Below are positions 28,533 to 37,924 of a stretch of 64,000 nucleotides of DNA, in pieces (position 1 is the first letter of the stretch; each line of letters begins with the position of its first letter). Origin of the DNA: Halovulum sp039180525 (GTDB taxonomy: Bacteria; Pseudomonadota; Alphaproteobacteria; Rhodobacterales; Rhodobacteraceae); the NCBI GenBank assembly GCA_039180525.1, contig JBCDDF010000010.1, positions 1 to 64,000 on the forward strand, written 5' to 3'. The position numbers were made by a program, and so were the translations under genes. The notes under the pieces were generated by a model, which saw only the letters and a list, made by a program, of their open reading frames with translations, ran no database searches and was not told the DNA's origin.

Positions 28533-29264
28533 TCAGTCGGCGCGGCGATATCTCAGATAGGTGGGCCGGCGGCCGGCGCGGCGTGCCTTGATCTCGTAGC
28601 GGGTCGACAAAAATCCGGGCCAGGGGTCGCGCCAGTCGGACGGGCGCTCTGCCATCCAGTCGAAGCCGGACCCGCCCCGAAACGTCGCCAGCACGTGCCG
28701 CGCGTAGTCGGCGATGTCGGTCGCGACCCGCAGTTCTCCCCCCGGCCGGACAGCGCGCGCCATCGCCGCGATCGTGTCGGGTTGCACGAAGCGGCGGCCC
28801 TGGTGCCGCCTTTTGGGCCAAGGGTCGGGATAGAGCAGGTAGCAGATGTCGACCGATGCGGCCGGCAGCACATCCAACAGATCACGTGCATCGCCGGGGT
28901 GGACCCGAACGTTGCCTACCCGACGCGCCGCCAGCCGTGGCAAAAGCGCCGCGACACCGTTCATGTAGGGCTCGCAACCGATGAAATCGTGATCCGGCAT
29001 ATGGTCGGCGCAGTGTAGAAGATGCTCGCCCGCGCCGAAGCCGATCTCCAGGATCAGCGGCGCCCGCCTTGCGAAGAGCCCGGGCAGATCGACGGGTACC
29101 CGCGCGGGATTGTCCGCCCAACCCACATTTGGCACGCACACTTTCGGCAGCGTCTGTTCAAGATGCCGACGCTGTGCGGGGCGCAGCGCCTTGCCGCGCC
29201 GCCGCCCGTGCAGATTGCGCCAGGGCGCACCGTCTGGACGAGTGGGAAGGGGGGGTCGTGTCAT
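28533..29264 (-). CDS. trmB: tRNA (guanine-N7)-methyltransferase
   Basis: 243 residues from ATG 29264; a TTG ten codons upstream is also in frame. It methylates G46 of tRNAs using SAM. Rossmann motif ILEIGFGAGEHLLHCAD is at about 72-88, followed by FIGCEPYMNGVAALLPRL, then the catalytic/recognition DICYLLYPDPWPKRRHQGRR and a C-terminal STRYEIKARRAGRRPTYL. All core TrmB motifs are intact. The basic N-terminal extension (RRRGKALRPAQRRHLE) is typical of alphaproteobacterial TrmB. It lies 215 bp downstream of lnt. Confidence 0.96.
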   Translation of the reverse strand: MTRPPLPTRPDGAPWRNLHGRRRGKALRPAQRRHLEQTLPKVCVPNVGWADNPARVPVDLPGLFARRAPLILEIGFGAGEHLLHCADHMPDHDFIGCEPYMNGVAALLPRLAARRVGNVRVHPGDARDLLDVLPAASVDICYLLYPDPWPKRRHQGRRFVQPDTIAAMARAVRPGGELRVATDIADYARHVLATFRGGSGFDWMAERPSDWRDPWPGFLSTRYEIKARRAGRRPTYLRYRRAD

Positions 29265-29479
29265 GTCCGGCGCGGCCTCTGGCGCATAGACCAAGTGCTC
29301 TGCATCAAAGCCAATGCTCTAACAATTTGATTTTCAGCGATGTCTTAACCGCAAACCGCAGCCGACACGGGCCTACCAAGACCTTGGATCGACAGCAAGA
29401 CCGGACCCGGGCGTGCAGCGGGACTTGTCATCGGATCCGCAAACGCACGCACGCCCCTTTTCACGACAACCGACCGCAC

Positions 29480-30988
29480 TCAAGCCGTTTGACACCGCGC
29501 TCCGAGCGGCGCGAGGCCCAAGAGCGCCAGCGCCACAAGGATCGCCGGCATATCGCCAGATCGGGCGTAAAGCGTGGCGCGTAGGGGTGGCGGCAGGACG
29601 GCATCGCGATGGCCGGCCTCGTCCAGCGGGATCGCCACCGACACCCGCCCAAACGGATCGATCATCGCGCTGATCCCGGTATTGGCCGCGCGCGCCACCG
29701 GCAGGCCCTGTTCGATCGCGCGCATCCGCGCCTGCGCAAGGTGCTGATAAGGGCCGCTGAAAGCCCCGAACCAGGCGTCATTGGTCACCTGCACCAGCCA
29801 TGCGGGGCGCTGCGCACCGGTCAGGATCCTGTGCGGGAAGATCGCCTCATAGCAGATCAGCGGCTGAAACGGCGGCAGTTCGGCGACCTGAACCGCCGCC
29901 GGCCCCGTACCGGCCGCGAAACTGCCAACCAAGCCATCCGCCAGGTACGTCAAACCCGCACGCCGCAAGAGCCCGGCAAACGGCATGTATTCGCCAAAGG
30001 GAACGAGATGTGCCTTGTCATAGACGGCCGCGGTCTCCCCCGCCGGTCCCAATGCGGCAAGACTGTTGAACCAACGCCCGGCCGCATCGCGCCGCTGGAT
30101 TCCCAGAATCACAGGGGCGCCGCCGGCGGCGGTCGCGATCTCTGCCTGGCGTTCGGGGCGGGCGTCCAACAGGAACGGCACCGCCGTTTCCGACCAGATC
30201 ACCGCATCGGGCGCACCCGGCGCCGCGGTCGCGGCAAGGTGACGGCCGTAGAAAACCGGCATGCGGTCGGGTTTCCACTTTTCGGATTGCGGCGCATTCG
30301 GCTGGACCAGCCGGATCACCGGCCCGTCAGCGGCGGCGGGTTCGCCCACCGGCAAGCGCGCGGCCCCACCGGCAGCAAGCACCGCCAGAAGCGACAGACC
30401 CGCGCCGATAGCTGCCGGTCGCGCAACGCCGCAGAGAAACCCCGCGGAATAGACCAGCAACGACAGGCCATGCGGCCCAAACCAGGCGGCCGCCTGCCCG
30501 ATAAAGGCATCGACCCAGACATAGGCGATCAGCGCCCAGGGAAATCCGGTCAGCACATGCGACCGCGCATACTCCGCCAGCACCAGCGCACCGGCCAGCG
30601 TCAAAGCCGCGCGCCAGCCGTGCGCGCCCAGGCGCCGTGCCAGCGCAAAGGCCGCGCCCCAGAACACCGCCAGACCACCTGCCATCGCGATCAGCGCGAA
30701 GGGTGCAAACACGCCATGCCGGGCCGCATCGACGAAGAACGGCTCCACGATCCAGGTGAGCGTCAGCCCAAAGTACCCAAGCCCGGCCCACCAGCCGGCC
30801 AGAAACGCCGTGCCGGCGGTCTGCCGCGCGTGCCAGATGCGGAACAGAACCGGCAGGGCGAGGATCGCAACATAGGGCAGATCATAAGGCGCATGGCCCG
30901 AGCCCAGCACGACCCCGCAACCCAAAGGCGCAAGGGCCGCCGCGGCACCCCGCTGCGGCATGCGAACCGCCGCGAGGCCCGCACGCAC
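29480..30988 (-). CDS. lnt: Apolipoprotein N-acyltransferase
   Basis: 502 residues. It adds the third acyl chain to the N-terminal Cys of lipoproteins in the inner membrane. Six to eight membrane helices fill residues 15-215, followed by a periplasmic nitrilase-fold domain. The catalytic triad is present: Glu267 in VIWSETAVP, Lys325 in YDKAHLVPFGEYMP and Cys379 in LICYEAIFP. Loop residues WLVQVTNDAWFG match the family. It follows the CorC-type gene by 2 bp, as in many Gram-negatives. Confidence 0.96.
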   Translation of the reverse strand: MRAGLAAVRMPQRGAAAALAPLGCGVVLGSGHAPYDLPYVAILALPVLFRIWHARQTAGTAFLAGWWAGLGYFGLTLTWIVEPFFVDAARHGVFAPFALIAMAGGLAVFWGAAFALARRLGAHGWRAALTLAGALVLAEYARSHVLTGFPWALIAYVWVDAFIGQAAAWFGPHGLSLLVYSAGFLCGVARPAAIGAGLSLLAVLAAGGAARLPVGEPAAADGPVIRLVQPNAPQSEKWKPDRMPVFYGRHLAATAAPGAPDAVIWSETAVPFLLDARPERQAEIATAAGGAPVILGIQRRDAAGRWFNSLAALGPAGETAAVYDKAHLVPFGEYMPFAGLLRRAGLTYLADGLVGSFAAGTGPAAVQVAELPPFQPLICYEAIFPHRILTGAQRPAWLVQVTNDAWFGAFSGPYQHLAQARMRAIEQGLPVARAANTGISAMIDPFGRVSVAIPLDEAGHRDAVLPPPLRATLYARSGDMPAILVALALLGLAPLGARCQTA

Positions 30989-30990
30989 CG

Positions 30991-31884
30991 CTATTCCGCC
31001 GCGCGATCCAGCGCCGAGCGGCCGCTGAGCCGGACGCGCACGCGCTTGAGCATGCGCGGACCGGCCTCGACCACTTCGAACTCATGGCCCTGCGGGTGTG
31101 GGATCACCTCTCCGCGCAGAGGCACGCGGCCGGCGAGCATGAACACCAGCCCACCGAGCGTATCGACGTCTTCGTCCAATTCGTCGGCCAGCAGATCGAC
31201 CCCGGCGATTTGCTCGAAATCCTGCAGCGGCGCGCGGGCAAGGCACAGATAGACGCCGGGCGCCTCCTCGATCCACTGCGCGGATTCGTCGATATCGTGT
31301 TCGTCGGCGATCTCGCCCACGACCTGTTCGACCAGATCCTCGATCGTAACCACGCCGTCGACGCCGCCATACTCATCGATCACCAGTGCCATATGTATCC
31401 GCTCTGTCTGCATCTTTTGCAGCAGGACGGCGACCGGCATCGATGGCGGCACATAAAGCAACGGGCGCATCAATTGGGCCAGATCGAACGCGGTGTCCTG
31501 GCAGTCGAACCCGAATCGCAGCGCGATATCCTTCAGGTGCACAAAGCCGATCGGCGTATCCAACGTATCCTTGTAGACCGGCAATCGGGTGAAGGTGCTG
31601 TCGCGAAACACCTTCACCACCTCGTCCAGCGGCGATGTATCCGCGACCGCGACGATGTCGGCACGCGGCACCGCCACGTCCTCCACCCGGATCGCGCCCA
31701 TGCGGCGGACATTCACTATCATGGCCTGCGCGCCGGCGGTCTCCTCGGATGCGGGCGCATCCTCCGCCTCGGGCTCCAGCCCCAGCAATCTGTTCAGAAA
31801 TCCGAGCGGGGTCGCGCCCTGCTCCGCTTCCTCTTCCGGCGCGCCCTGCGCTGCCCTAGAGGATCCGTCGTTCGTTTCGCCCAT
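30991..31884 (-). CDS. CorC/HlyC-type CBS-domain protein
   Basis: 297 residues from ATG 31884 (GAAGGAG upstream). Soluble member of the CNNM/CorC family with two CBS motifs: VPRADIVAVADTSPLDEVVK then TRLPVYKDTLDTPIGFVHLK, and PSMPVAVLLQKMQTERIHMA then DEYGGVDGVVTIEDLVEQVV. A C-terminal CorC_HlyC domain follows. Relatives are linked to Mg/Co efflux or membrane stress; the name hemolysin is historical. The N-terminal 65 residues are acidic and low-complexity, and no membrane domain is present. It lies between ybeY and lnt, the conserved order phoH-ybeY-corC-lnt. Confidence 0.92.
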   Translation of the reverse strand: MGETNDGSSRAAQGAPEEEAEQGATPLGFLNRLLGLEPEAEDAPASEETAGAQAMIVNVRRMGAIRVEDVAVPRADIVAVADTSPLDEVVKVFRDSTFTRLPVYKDTLDTPIGFVHLKDIALRFGFDCQDTAFDLAQLMRPLLYVPPSMPVAVLLQKMQTERIHMALVIDEYGGVDGVVTIEDLVEQVVGEIADEHDIDESAQWIEEAPGVYLCLARAPLQDFEQIAGVDLLADELDEDVDTLGGLVFMLAGRVPLRGEVIPHPQGHEFEVVEAGPRMLKRVRVRLSGRSALDRAAE

Positions 31885-31921
31885 CGCTCCTTCCGTCGCC
31901 GCGGCCAAGGGCCACCGCGCC

Positions 31922-32437
31922 TTACCCCAAAGCCGCGCCGTAGGGCGAGGCGATTCCGATCGAAGCGAGGGCATCAACCTCCAACCGCTCCATCGTCGCG
32001 GCATCCGCTTCAAGCTCGTGATCATAGCCCAGCAGATGCAGCGTCGCATGTAAAATAAGGTGAAGAACGTGATGATCCAAGGAAATTGACGCCGCCCGTG
32101 CTTCCGCCACCACGGTGTCATAGGCCAGCGCGATATCGCCCAGATGCGGATCGGCCGCCAAAACCGGGGCTTCGGGCGGCGGCGGCAGTGCCCCGGGGGT
32201 CGCCGGGACCAGGTTCAGCACAGGCCAGGACAGCACGTTCGTCGGCCGTGGATTGCTGCGATATCGACCGTTCAACGCAGCGATGCGCGCGTCGTCGCAG
32301 GCCAAGACCGCAACCTCTACCGGCGCCGCGAGCCCAGCCGCGGTCAGGCCCAACCGCACCCCACGCTCTGCCAGCGCGGCCAGATCTACCGCCTGCCAAC
32401 GATCGTCTTCGACCACCAGCTCTACGATTTCAGCCAT
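31922..32437 (-). CDS. ybeY: Endoribonuclease YbeY (rRNA maturation)
   Basis: 171 residues from ATG 32437. A zinc-dependent RNase involved in 16S rRNA 3'-end processing and ribosome quality control. The metal-binding HATLHLLGYDH motif is complete (His130, His134, His140), and the substrate-side Arg in NGRYRSNPRPTNVLSWP is present. Compared with E. coli YbeY (155) there is a Pro/Ala-rich insertion at about 78-96. Its start overlaps the phoH stop by 8 nt. Confidence 0.95.
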   Translation of the reverse strand: MAEIVELVVEDDRWQAVDLAALAERGVRLGLTAAGLAAPVEVAVLACDDARIAALNGRYRSNPRPTNVLSWPVLNLVPATPGALPPPPEAPVLAADPHLGDIALAYDTVVAEARAASISLDHHVLHLILHATLHLLGYDHELEADAATMERLEVDALASIGIASPYGAALG

Positions 32438-33434
32438 TCGGGGGGGTGGCGGCCTCATAGGCGTCGATGATCCGGGCGACCAGCGGATGGCGCACGACAT
32501 CGACGGCCTTGAACCGAGAGAACGCGATCCCGCGCACGCCGTCCAGGATGCGTTCCACCTCCAACAGCCCCGAGGGTGCGCCGCGGGGCAGGTCGATCTG
32601 CGTGCGGTCACCGGTCACCGCCATGCGCGATCCTTCGCCCAGACGGGTGAGAAACATCTTCATCTGCATGGTCGTGGCGTTCTGCGCCTCGTCCAGCACC
32701 ACGAACGCATTCGACAGCGTGCGGCCGCGCATGAAAGCCAGCGGCGCGATCTCGATCTGCTTTTCCTCGATCAACTTGGCGACTTGCTTGCCCGGCAAAA
32801 AATCGTTCAGCGCATCGTAAAGCGGCTGCATGTATGGGTCGACCTTGTCCTTCATGTCGCCCGGCAGAAAGCCCAGCCGTTCGCCGGCTTCGACCGCTGG
32901 GCGCGACAGGATGATCCGGTCGACATGGCCGTCGAGGAACATCGACACCGCGGCGGCCACCGCCAGATAGGTCTTGCCCGTGCCCGCCGGCCCGATGCCA
33001 AAGACCAACTCATGGGTGAAAAGATTGCGGACATAGGCCTTTTGCGCCGGCGTCCGCGGCTCGACGATGCGCTTGCGGGTGCGGATCTCGATCTGATCGA
33101 CCTGGAACATCTCCAGTTGATCGGTGGCGGCCGCGCTCTCTGCCGTCGCGCCCATCCGGACCGCGGCGGTGACATCGGCAGGCCCGACGGCGCGGCCCTG
33201 TTCCAGGCGCAAGTAGAGCGCCTGCAACACGTCCACCCCGCTTTCCGCAGCCTCGCCCAGCAGCGTCAATTCATTGCCGCGTCGGGTGATCAGGATGTCC
33301 AGCACCTGTTCCAATTGCGCCAGGTTGCGGTCGTGTTCGCCGCAAAGCTCGATCAGCAATCGGTTGTCGGGAAAGCTGACCTCACGCTCGACCACCGCGC
33401 CCGGCCCGGCCTTGTCCTGCGCCGTTTGTGTGGT
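32430..33434 (-). CDS. phoH: PhoH-family ATPase
   Basis: 334 residues from a TTG at 33434, chosen because AGGGAGGAG lies directly upstream. A GTG at 33458 without a ribosome-binding site would give 342. The PhoH/YbeZ type carries an N-terminal KH-like region (FPDNRLLIELCGEHDRNLAQ) and the ATPase core. Walker A is GIGPAGTGKTYLAVAAAV, Walker B FVVLDEAQNATTMQMKMFL, and the sensor SRMAVTGDRTQIDLPRG. It probably acts with YbeY in rRNA processing. First gene of the phoH-ybeY-corC-lnt run. Confidence 0.94.
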   Translation of the reverse strand, partial: TTQTAQDKAGPGAVVEREVSFPDNRLLIELCGEHDRNLAQLEQVLDILITRRGNELTLLGEAAESGVDVLQALYLRLEQGRAVGPADVTAAVRMGATAESAAATDQLEMFQVDQIEIRTRKRIVEPRTPAQKAYVRNLFTHELVFGIGPAGTGKTYLAVAAAVSMFLDGHVDRIILSRPAVEAGERLGFLPGDMKDKVDPYMQPLYDALNDFLPGKQVAKLIEEKQIEIAPLAFMRGRTLSNAFVVLDEAQNATTMQMKMFLTRLGEGSRMAVTGDRTQIDLPRGAPSGLLEVERILDGVRGIAFSRFKAVDVVRHPLVARIIDAYEAATPPNG

Positions 33435-33540
33435 CAAAGCTCCTCCCTCGCCTGGCACCCGAAGGCGCTGCGATCATCGTGCCCAGCCAGGTCGGGGGAG
33501 GCAAGAGCAAACACCGCCACGGCCGTGTCATTCGCCACCG

Positions 33541-34380
33541 TCAGCGCACCAAAACCGGGCGAAACCGCAGCCGCACCCGCGCGGTTCGCGGCAGGTGGCG
33601 GTTGAGTCGCCGGTTCATCAGGCCGAACAACCCGATAACGCCCAGCGTCAGCAGGATGAAGTATCCCGCGAGGATCGGGTAAGGAATGAACGGGTTGAAG
33701 GTCTTGTCGGCAAAATAGTTCGCGTAGTAAAGCGCGTCGCCGCGCTGCTGCCAGGCCGGAAAGCCTGTGAAGAACACCAACGTGGTGGCGTGGAAGAGAA
33801 AGATCGCCTCGTTAGTGTAGCTGGGCCAGGCCAGCCGCAGCATTGTCGGCCAGACCACGCGGCGGAACTTTGCCCAACCGGACAGGCCATATGCCTCCGC
33901 CGCCTCCAACTCACCCTTGGGCATGGCCATCAGCGCGCCGTGAAAGATCCGGGCCGAATACGCAGAGGTGTTCAGGAACAGTACGATCAGCGCGCCGGCC
34001 CAGGCCCGGGTCAACCAGCGCGTCTCTGCCGTCAGCGCGACAAAGCCCAGGTCGATCTCGATACCGTTACGGGGCAGCAGAACGAACAATTCATAGGCCA
34101 GGAAGAACTGGATGAACAAAGGCGAGCCGCGAAAGACGAAAACGAACACCTCCGCCGGGCGGTGCAGCAACGCACGGCGGCTGGCCATGGCCAGGGCGAT
34201 CGCCGTGGCGAAGACGAAGCCGAAGATCAGCGCCAGCAGGCCGAAATAGACGTTCCATAACAAGCCCGAGCCGATCAGCACGAACTGGTCGCACAGCGTG
34301 AAGTCGCTGCGCGGCAGCAGCCGCTCGCCCAAGCCGATGGAACGCAGGCCATAGGCTTCGATCACCTCACCGCAGATCAT
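33541..34380 (-). CDS. Polar amino-acid ABC transporter permease (HisM-type)
   Basis: 279 residues from ATG 34380, which overlaps the preceding permease stop by 4 nt. About five or six membrane helices. The EAA loop reads MAMPKGELEAAEAYGLSGWA then FRRVVWPTMLRLAWPSYTNE, typical of HAAT permeases. A family-typical FVFRGSPLFIQFFLAYEL lies near residue 80. It is last gene of the arginase/OCD/transporter run, and basic amino acids are the probable substrates by context. Confidence 0.9.
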   Translation of the reverse strand: MICGEVIEAYGLRSIGLGERLLPRSDFTLCDQFVLIGSGLLWNVYFGLLALIFGFVFATAIALAMASRRALLHRPAEVFVFVFRGSPLFIQFFLAYELFVLLPRNGIEIDLGFVALTAETRWLTRAWAGALIVLFLNTSAYSARIFHGALMAMPKGELEAAEAYGLSGWAKFRRVVWPTMLRLAWPSYTNEAIFLFHATTLVFFTGFPAWQQRGDALYYANYFADKTFNPFIPYPILAGYFILLTLGVIGLFGLMNRRLNRHLPRTARVRLRFRPVLVR

Positions 34381-35231
34381 GCCGCCAGCCCCCGGCCATG
34401 CGACAGGCGCGCGGTCAACCAGCCGAACGCCCGTTCGGAAATCAGCGTCAGCGTCAGATAGAACACCAACAGCCCCAGAAAGTAGTAAAGCCGCCAGTCG
34501 GGATGCGGATAGGTAAAGGCGCTGGTCTTGGCACCGCCCAGTTCGCGCGCCCAATAGACGATGTCCTCGACCCCCAGCAGGAACAGCAGCGGCGTCGCCT
34601 TTATGAGGATCATCCACAGGTTCGATAGGCCCGGCAGCGCGTAAAGCCACATCTGCGGCACCAGGATGCGCCAGAATGCCTGACCGCCCGTCATGCCGAA
34701 GGCGATTGCGGTTTCCATCTGCGCCCGCGGCACGGCCGCCATGGCGCCGAACAGGATATTGGCCGCGAACGCGCCGAACACGATGGCAAAGGTAAACACC
34801 GCCAGTGCGAAACCATAGACCTCATGCCAGATCTGGGCTGCACTGCCCAAGGGGATCTTGGCCTCCGGGCAGACCCGAAATTCCTGACCGTCACGGATCG
34901 GCTCGGTCCAGTCGGGGCAGCGCACCTGGTGGTTCAGCCACTCCAGCCCTTGGTCGAGCGCGATGATGAAGAACAGGAAAAAGACCACGTCCGGCACGCC
35001 GCGGACCATGGCGATATAGATCTTGCCGAACCAGCGCAGCGGAAACGCGCGACTGCGCGCGGCGACCGCACCGCCGAAGCCAAAGATCAACGACACCGGC
35101 GCGGTAATCGCCAACAGGACGAGCACGGTGCCGAAAGAGGCGTAGAACGCCATGTGCTTGCCCGAGGTCAGGTAGCAGGCAAGCCACGGCACATCGCCAA
35201 GCGCGGTCGGGTCGGTGCAAAAGCCGAACAT
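34377..35231 (-). CDS. Polar amino-acid ABC transporter permease (HisQ-type)
   Basis: 284 residues. Partner permease, with the family start MAFYASFGTVLVLLAITAPV, the loop VRGVPDVVFFLFFIIALDQG and EAA-type VPRAQMETAIAFGMTGGQAF then WRILVPQMWLYALPGLSN. A hydrophilic insertion of about 40 residues (about 105-145, Cys-containing, QVRCPDWTEP to FRVCPEAKIP) interrupts the first half and probably faces the periplasm; most HisQ proteins (about 230) lack it. It lies 106 bp after the binding-protein gene. Confidence 0.88.
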   Translation of the reverse strand: MFGFCTDPTALGDVPWLACYLTSGKHMAFYASFGTVLVLLAITAPVSLIFGFGGAVAARSRAFPLRWFGKIYIAMVRGVPDVVFFLFFIIALDQGLEWLNHQVRCPDWTEPIRDGQEFRVCPEAKIPLGSAAQIWHEVYGFALAVFTFAIVFGAFAANILFGAMAAVPRAQMETAIAFGMTGGQAFWRILVPQMWLYALPGLSNLWMILIKATPLLFLLGVEDIVYWARELGGAKTSAFTYPHPDWRLYYFLGLLVFYLTLTLISERAFGWLTARLSHGRGLAA

Positions 35232-35337
35232 CAGCGGCCGGGCCGCGCTTGAGCGGCTGGGCGGGGGGGGCGCCGATCAAGCGCGGCCCGGCGGTTGCGA
35301 CCGCGGGCGCGCATCAGACCCGGCGCACCCCCTGCGC

Positions 35338-36054
35338 TTAGAACGGCGTCGAATCCGGCAGCCATTTCACGATCAGTTCGTTCAACGTGCCGTCGGCTTT
35401 CATCGAATCGATGGCCGCGTTGAACTTGCCCTTCAGTTCGCCGTCGCTTTCGCGCAACCCGATCCCAATGCCAAAGCCCAGCAGGATATCGCCACCGGCA
35501 AAGACCAGATCGTTCGATTCCCCCACGATGGGTGCCAGAAAGCCCTTGTCGGCCAACACCGCGTCGGCCTCTCCGTTGCGCACCGCAGCGACGGTTTCGT
35601 CGGGCGTAGCGAACTCGACCAAGGTCGCGCCCGAGGCCGCCACATGCGCGGCCTGGATCGTACCCGTCTGCGCCGCGATCACGCCGCCTTCCAGATCCAC
35701 ATCCGCCGACAGCGCGGCATAGGCGGACGGGTCGGGACGGGTGTAGGGATCGGTGAAGTCGATCACCTCGTCGCGTTCCTCGGTGATCGACATGCCGGCG
35801 ATGATGGCGTCGTAATTGCCCGACACCAGGTTGGGGATGATCGAATCCCACTCATTCGTCACCCATTCGCAGGTCAATTCGGCACGGGCGCACAACTCGT
35901 CGCCCAATTCGCGTTCAAAGCCGTCGACCTGGCCATTGTCGTTGATGAAGTTGTACGGAGGGTAGGCCCCCTCCGTCCCCATGCGCACCGTCTGCGCCAG
36001 GGCCATCCCCGCGCCCAGCGCCACAATGGCGGCTGTCAGAACAAACCTTTTCAT
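35338..36054 (-). CDS. Polar amino-acid periplasmic binding protein
   Basis: 238 residues from ATG 36054. The signal peptide ends at about 20 (MKRFVLTAAIVALGAGMALA). The mature SBP family 3 fold shows VRMGTEGAYPPYNFINDNGQ, GFERELGDELCARAELTCEW, DSIIPNLVSGNYDAIIAGMS and TEERDEVIDFTDPY. Context (arginase, ornithine cyclodeaminase and a His-type ATPase) favours arginine, ornithine or lysine as ligand. It lies 22 bp after the ATPase gene. Confidence 0.92.
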   Translation of the reverse strand: MKRFVLTAAIVALGAGMALAQTVRMGTEGAYPPYNFINDNGQVDGFERELGDELCARAELTCEWVTNEWDSIIPNLVSGNYDAIIAGMSITEERDEVIDFTDPYTRPDPSAYAALSADVDLEGGVIAAQTGTIQAAHVAASGATLVEFATPDETVAAVRNGEADAVLADKGFLAPIVGESNDLVFAGGDILLGFGIGIGLRESDGELKGKFNAAIDSMKADGTLNELIVKWLPDSTPF

Positions 36055-36076
36055 CTTCACTCTCCCTGTTGGTCGA

Positions 36077-36856
36077 TCACGCAGCGGTGGCGCTGAGGAA
36101 AGTCCGCAGCCGATCGGTCCGCGGGTTGGCAAAAAGCGTGCCCGGCGGCCCCTGCTCCGCGATCTTGCCCTGGTGCAGAAACACCACCTGATCGGAAATG
36201 TCACGTGCCAAGCGCATGTCATGGGTGACCAGCAACATCGTGCGGCCCTCCGTCGCCAGGGCCTTGATGACCTTGACTACCTCTTGTTCCAGTTCTGGGT
36301 CGAGCGCGGAGGTCGGCTCGTCGAATAACAACGCGCGCGGCTCCATCGCCAGCGCCCGTGCAATCGCCGCGCGCTGCTGTTGGCCGCCCGACATCTGTGC
36401 CGGGAACACATCCGCCTTGTCGCCAATGCCCACCTTGGCCAGCAGATCGCGCGCCCGCGCCTCCACCGCCGGGCGGTCCTGGCGCAAGACGGTCAGCGGC
36501 GCCTCCATCACGTTTTGCAGCACCGTCATATGCGCCCACAGATTGAACTGCTGGAACACCATGGACAGGTTGGTGCGGATGCGGATCATCTGCCGCTTGT
36601 CGGCCGGATGCCGGTGCATCCCGCGCCCGGCCCAGCGCACCGCCTCGCCCTCGAACAGGATCTCCCCGGTCTGGCAGGGCTCCAGCAGATTGGCGCAGCG
36701 CAACAGCGTCGACTTGCCCGAGCCAGAGGAACCGATGAGTGACACCACCTGGCCGCGCCGGGCGGTCAGGTCGACCCCCTTCAGCACCTCAAGATCACCG
36801 TAGGACTTGTGAAGATCCCGGATCTCGATCACGGGCGCGAGGGTGTCGACGGTCAC
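36077..36856 (-). CDS. Polar amino-acid ABC transporter ATPase (HisP-type)
   Basis: 259 residues, full-length HisP/GlnQ type. Walker A SLIGSSGSGKSTLLRCANLL, Q-loop MVFQQFNLWAHMTVLQNV, signature MSGGQQQRAAIARALAMEPR, Walker B LLFDEPTSALDPELEQEVV and H-loop LLVTHDMRLARDI are all intact. The ATG overlaps the ornithine cyclodeaminase stop by 4 nt, so enzyme and transporter are translationally coupled. Confidence 0.95.
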   Translation of the reverse strand: MTVDTLAPVIEIRDLHKSYGDLEVLKGVDLTARRGQVVSLIGSSGSGKSTLLRCANLLEPCQTGEILFEGEAVRWAGRGMHRHPADKRQMIRIRTNLSMVFQQFNLWAHMTVLQNVMEAPLTVLRQDRPAVEARARDLLAKVGIGDKADVFPAQMSGGQQQRAAIARALAMEPRALLFDEPTSALDPELEQEVVKVIKALATEGRTMLLVTHDMRLARDISDQVVFLHQGKIAEQGPPGTLFANPRTDRLRTFLSATAA

Positions 36857-37923
36857 GCGGGGCCTTTTGTCTGTCCCTTCGCCCGCTGGACCATGCCGAA
36901 CAGATCGCGCGGATCGTCGGGGTCGGCGAGCAAATCGAGCATAACGTAGTGCCCGGTTTCCTCAAGCCGGTCATGGACATAGCGCAGCGCTGAAAAATCC
37001 TCGGTGGCAAATCCGACACTGTCGAACAAGGTGATCTGTCCCGGCGTCGCGCGGCCGGGCACCTGGCCCGCAATCACCCGCCACAACTCGGTGACGGGAT
37101 GTTCGGGCTCCAGTTGCTGGATCTCTCCCTCTATCCTGGTCTGCGGCGGATACTCCACGAAGATATCGGATCGCATCAGGATGTCGCGATGCAACTCGGT
37201 CTTGCCGGGGCAGTCGCCGCCTATGGCGTTGATGTGCTGACCGGCGCCGATCATGTTGTCGGTCAGAATGGTGGCGAACTGCTTGTCGGCGGTGCAGGTG
37301 GTGACGATCTCTGCCCCGGTCACCGCATCCTCGGCGGTGTCGCATGCGATCAGGTCCAGCCCGCGCCCGGCCAGATTGGTCATCGCCTTGTCGGTCGCGG
37401 CCCGGTCGATATCGTAAAGCCGCAGCGTCTCGATCCCCAGTACCCGCTGGAACGCCAGCGCCTGGAATTCGCATTGCGCACCATTGCCGATCATCGCCAT
37501 GGTCCGCGCGGACGGCGGTGCCAGGTATTTCGCCGCCAGGGCAGAGGTCGCGGCGGTGCGCAGCGCCGTCAGCACCGTCATCTCCGACAGCAACACCGGA
37601 TAGCCGGTATCGACCCGCGCCAGCACGCCGAAGGCGGTGACCGTCTGCAACCCCTCGGCCGTGTTCTTGGGGTGGCCGTTGACGTATTTGAAACCATAGG
37701 TTTCGCCATCGCTGGTGGGCATCAACTCGATCACGCCCTCGGCCGAATGCGCCGCCACGCGCGGGGTCTTGTCGAAGCTCTCCCAGCGTCGGAAATCGGC
37801 TTCGATATAGCCGGCGATGTCCTCCATCATCTGTGCTGCGCCGATCGTGTTCACGATCTTCATCATGTCGGCGACGCTGACGAATGGCACCATGGCGAGT
37901 TTCGACGGGCTTGGGGCGGCCAT
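36853..37923 (-). CDS. Ornithine cyclodeaminase
   Basis: 356 residues, the length of true ornithine cyclodeaminases. It converts L-ornithine to L-proline and ammonia with catalytic NAD. Substrate and cofactor segments: SDGETYGFKYVNGHPKN with the conserved Lys, TALRTAATSALAAKYLAPP, the dinucleotide loop MAMIGNGAQCEFQALAFQ, and VEYPPQTRIEGEIQQLEP with an NAIGGDCPGKTEL loop. The start lies one base after the arginase stop. Together with arginase it forms an arginine to ornithine to proline route. Confidence 0.92.
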   Translation of the reverse strand: MAAPSPSKLAMVPFVSVADMMKIVNTIGAAQMMEDIAGYIEADFRRWESFDKTPRVAAHSAEGVIELMPTSDGETYGFKYVNGHPKNTAEGLQTVTAFGVLARVDTGYPVLLSEMTVLTALRTAATSALAAKYLAPPSARTMAMIGNGAQCEFQALAFQRVLGIETLRLYDIDRAATDKAMTNLAGRGLDLIACDTAEDAVTGAEIVTTCTADKQFATILTDNMIGAGQHINAIGGDCPGKTELHRDILMRSDIFVEYPPQTRIEGEIQQLEPEHPVTELWRVIAGQVPGRATPGQITLFDSVGFATEDFSALRYVHDRLEETGHYVMLDLLADPDDPRDLFGMVQRAKGQTKGPA

Positions 37924-37924
37924 C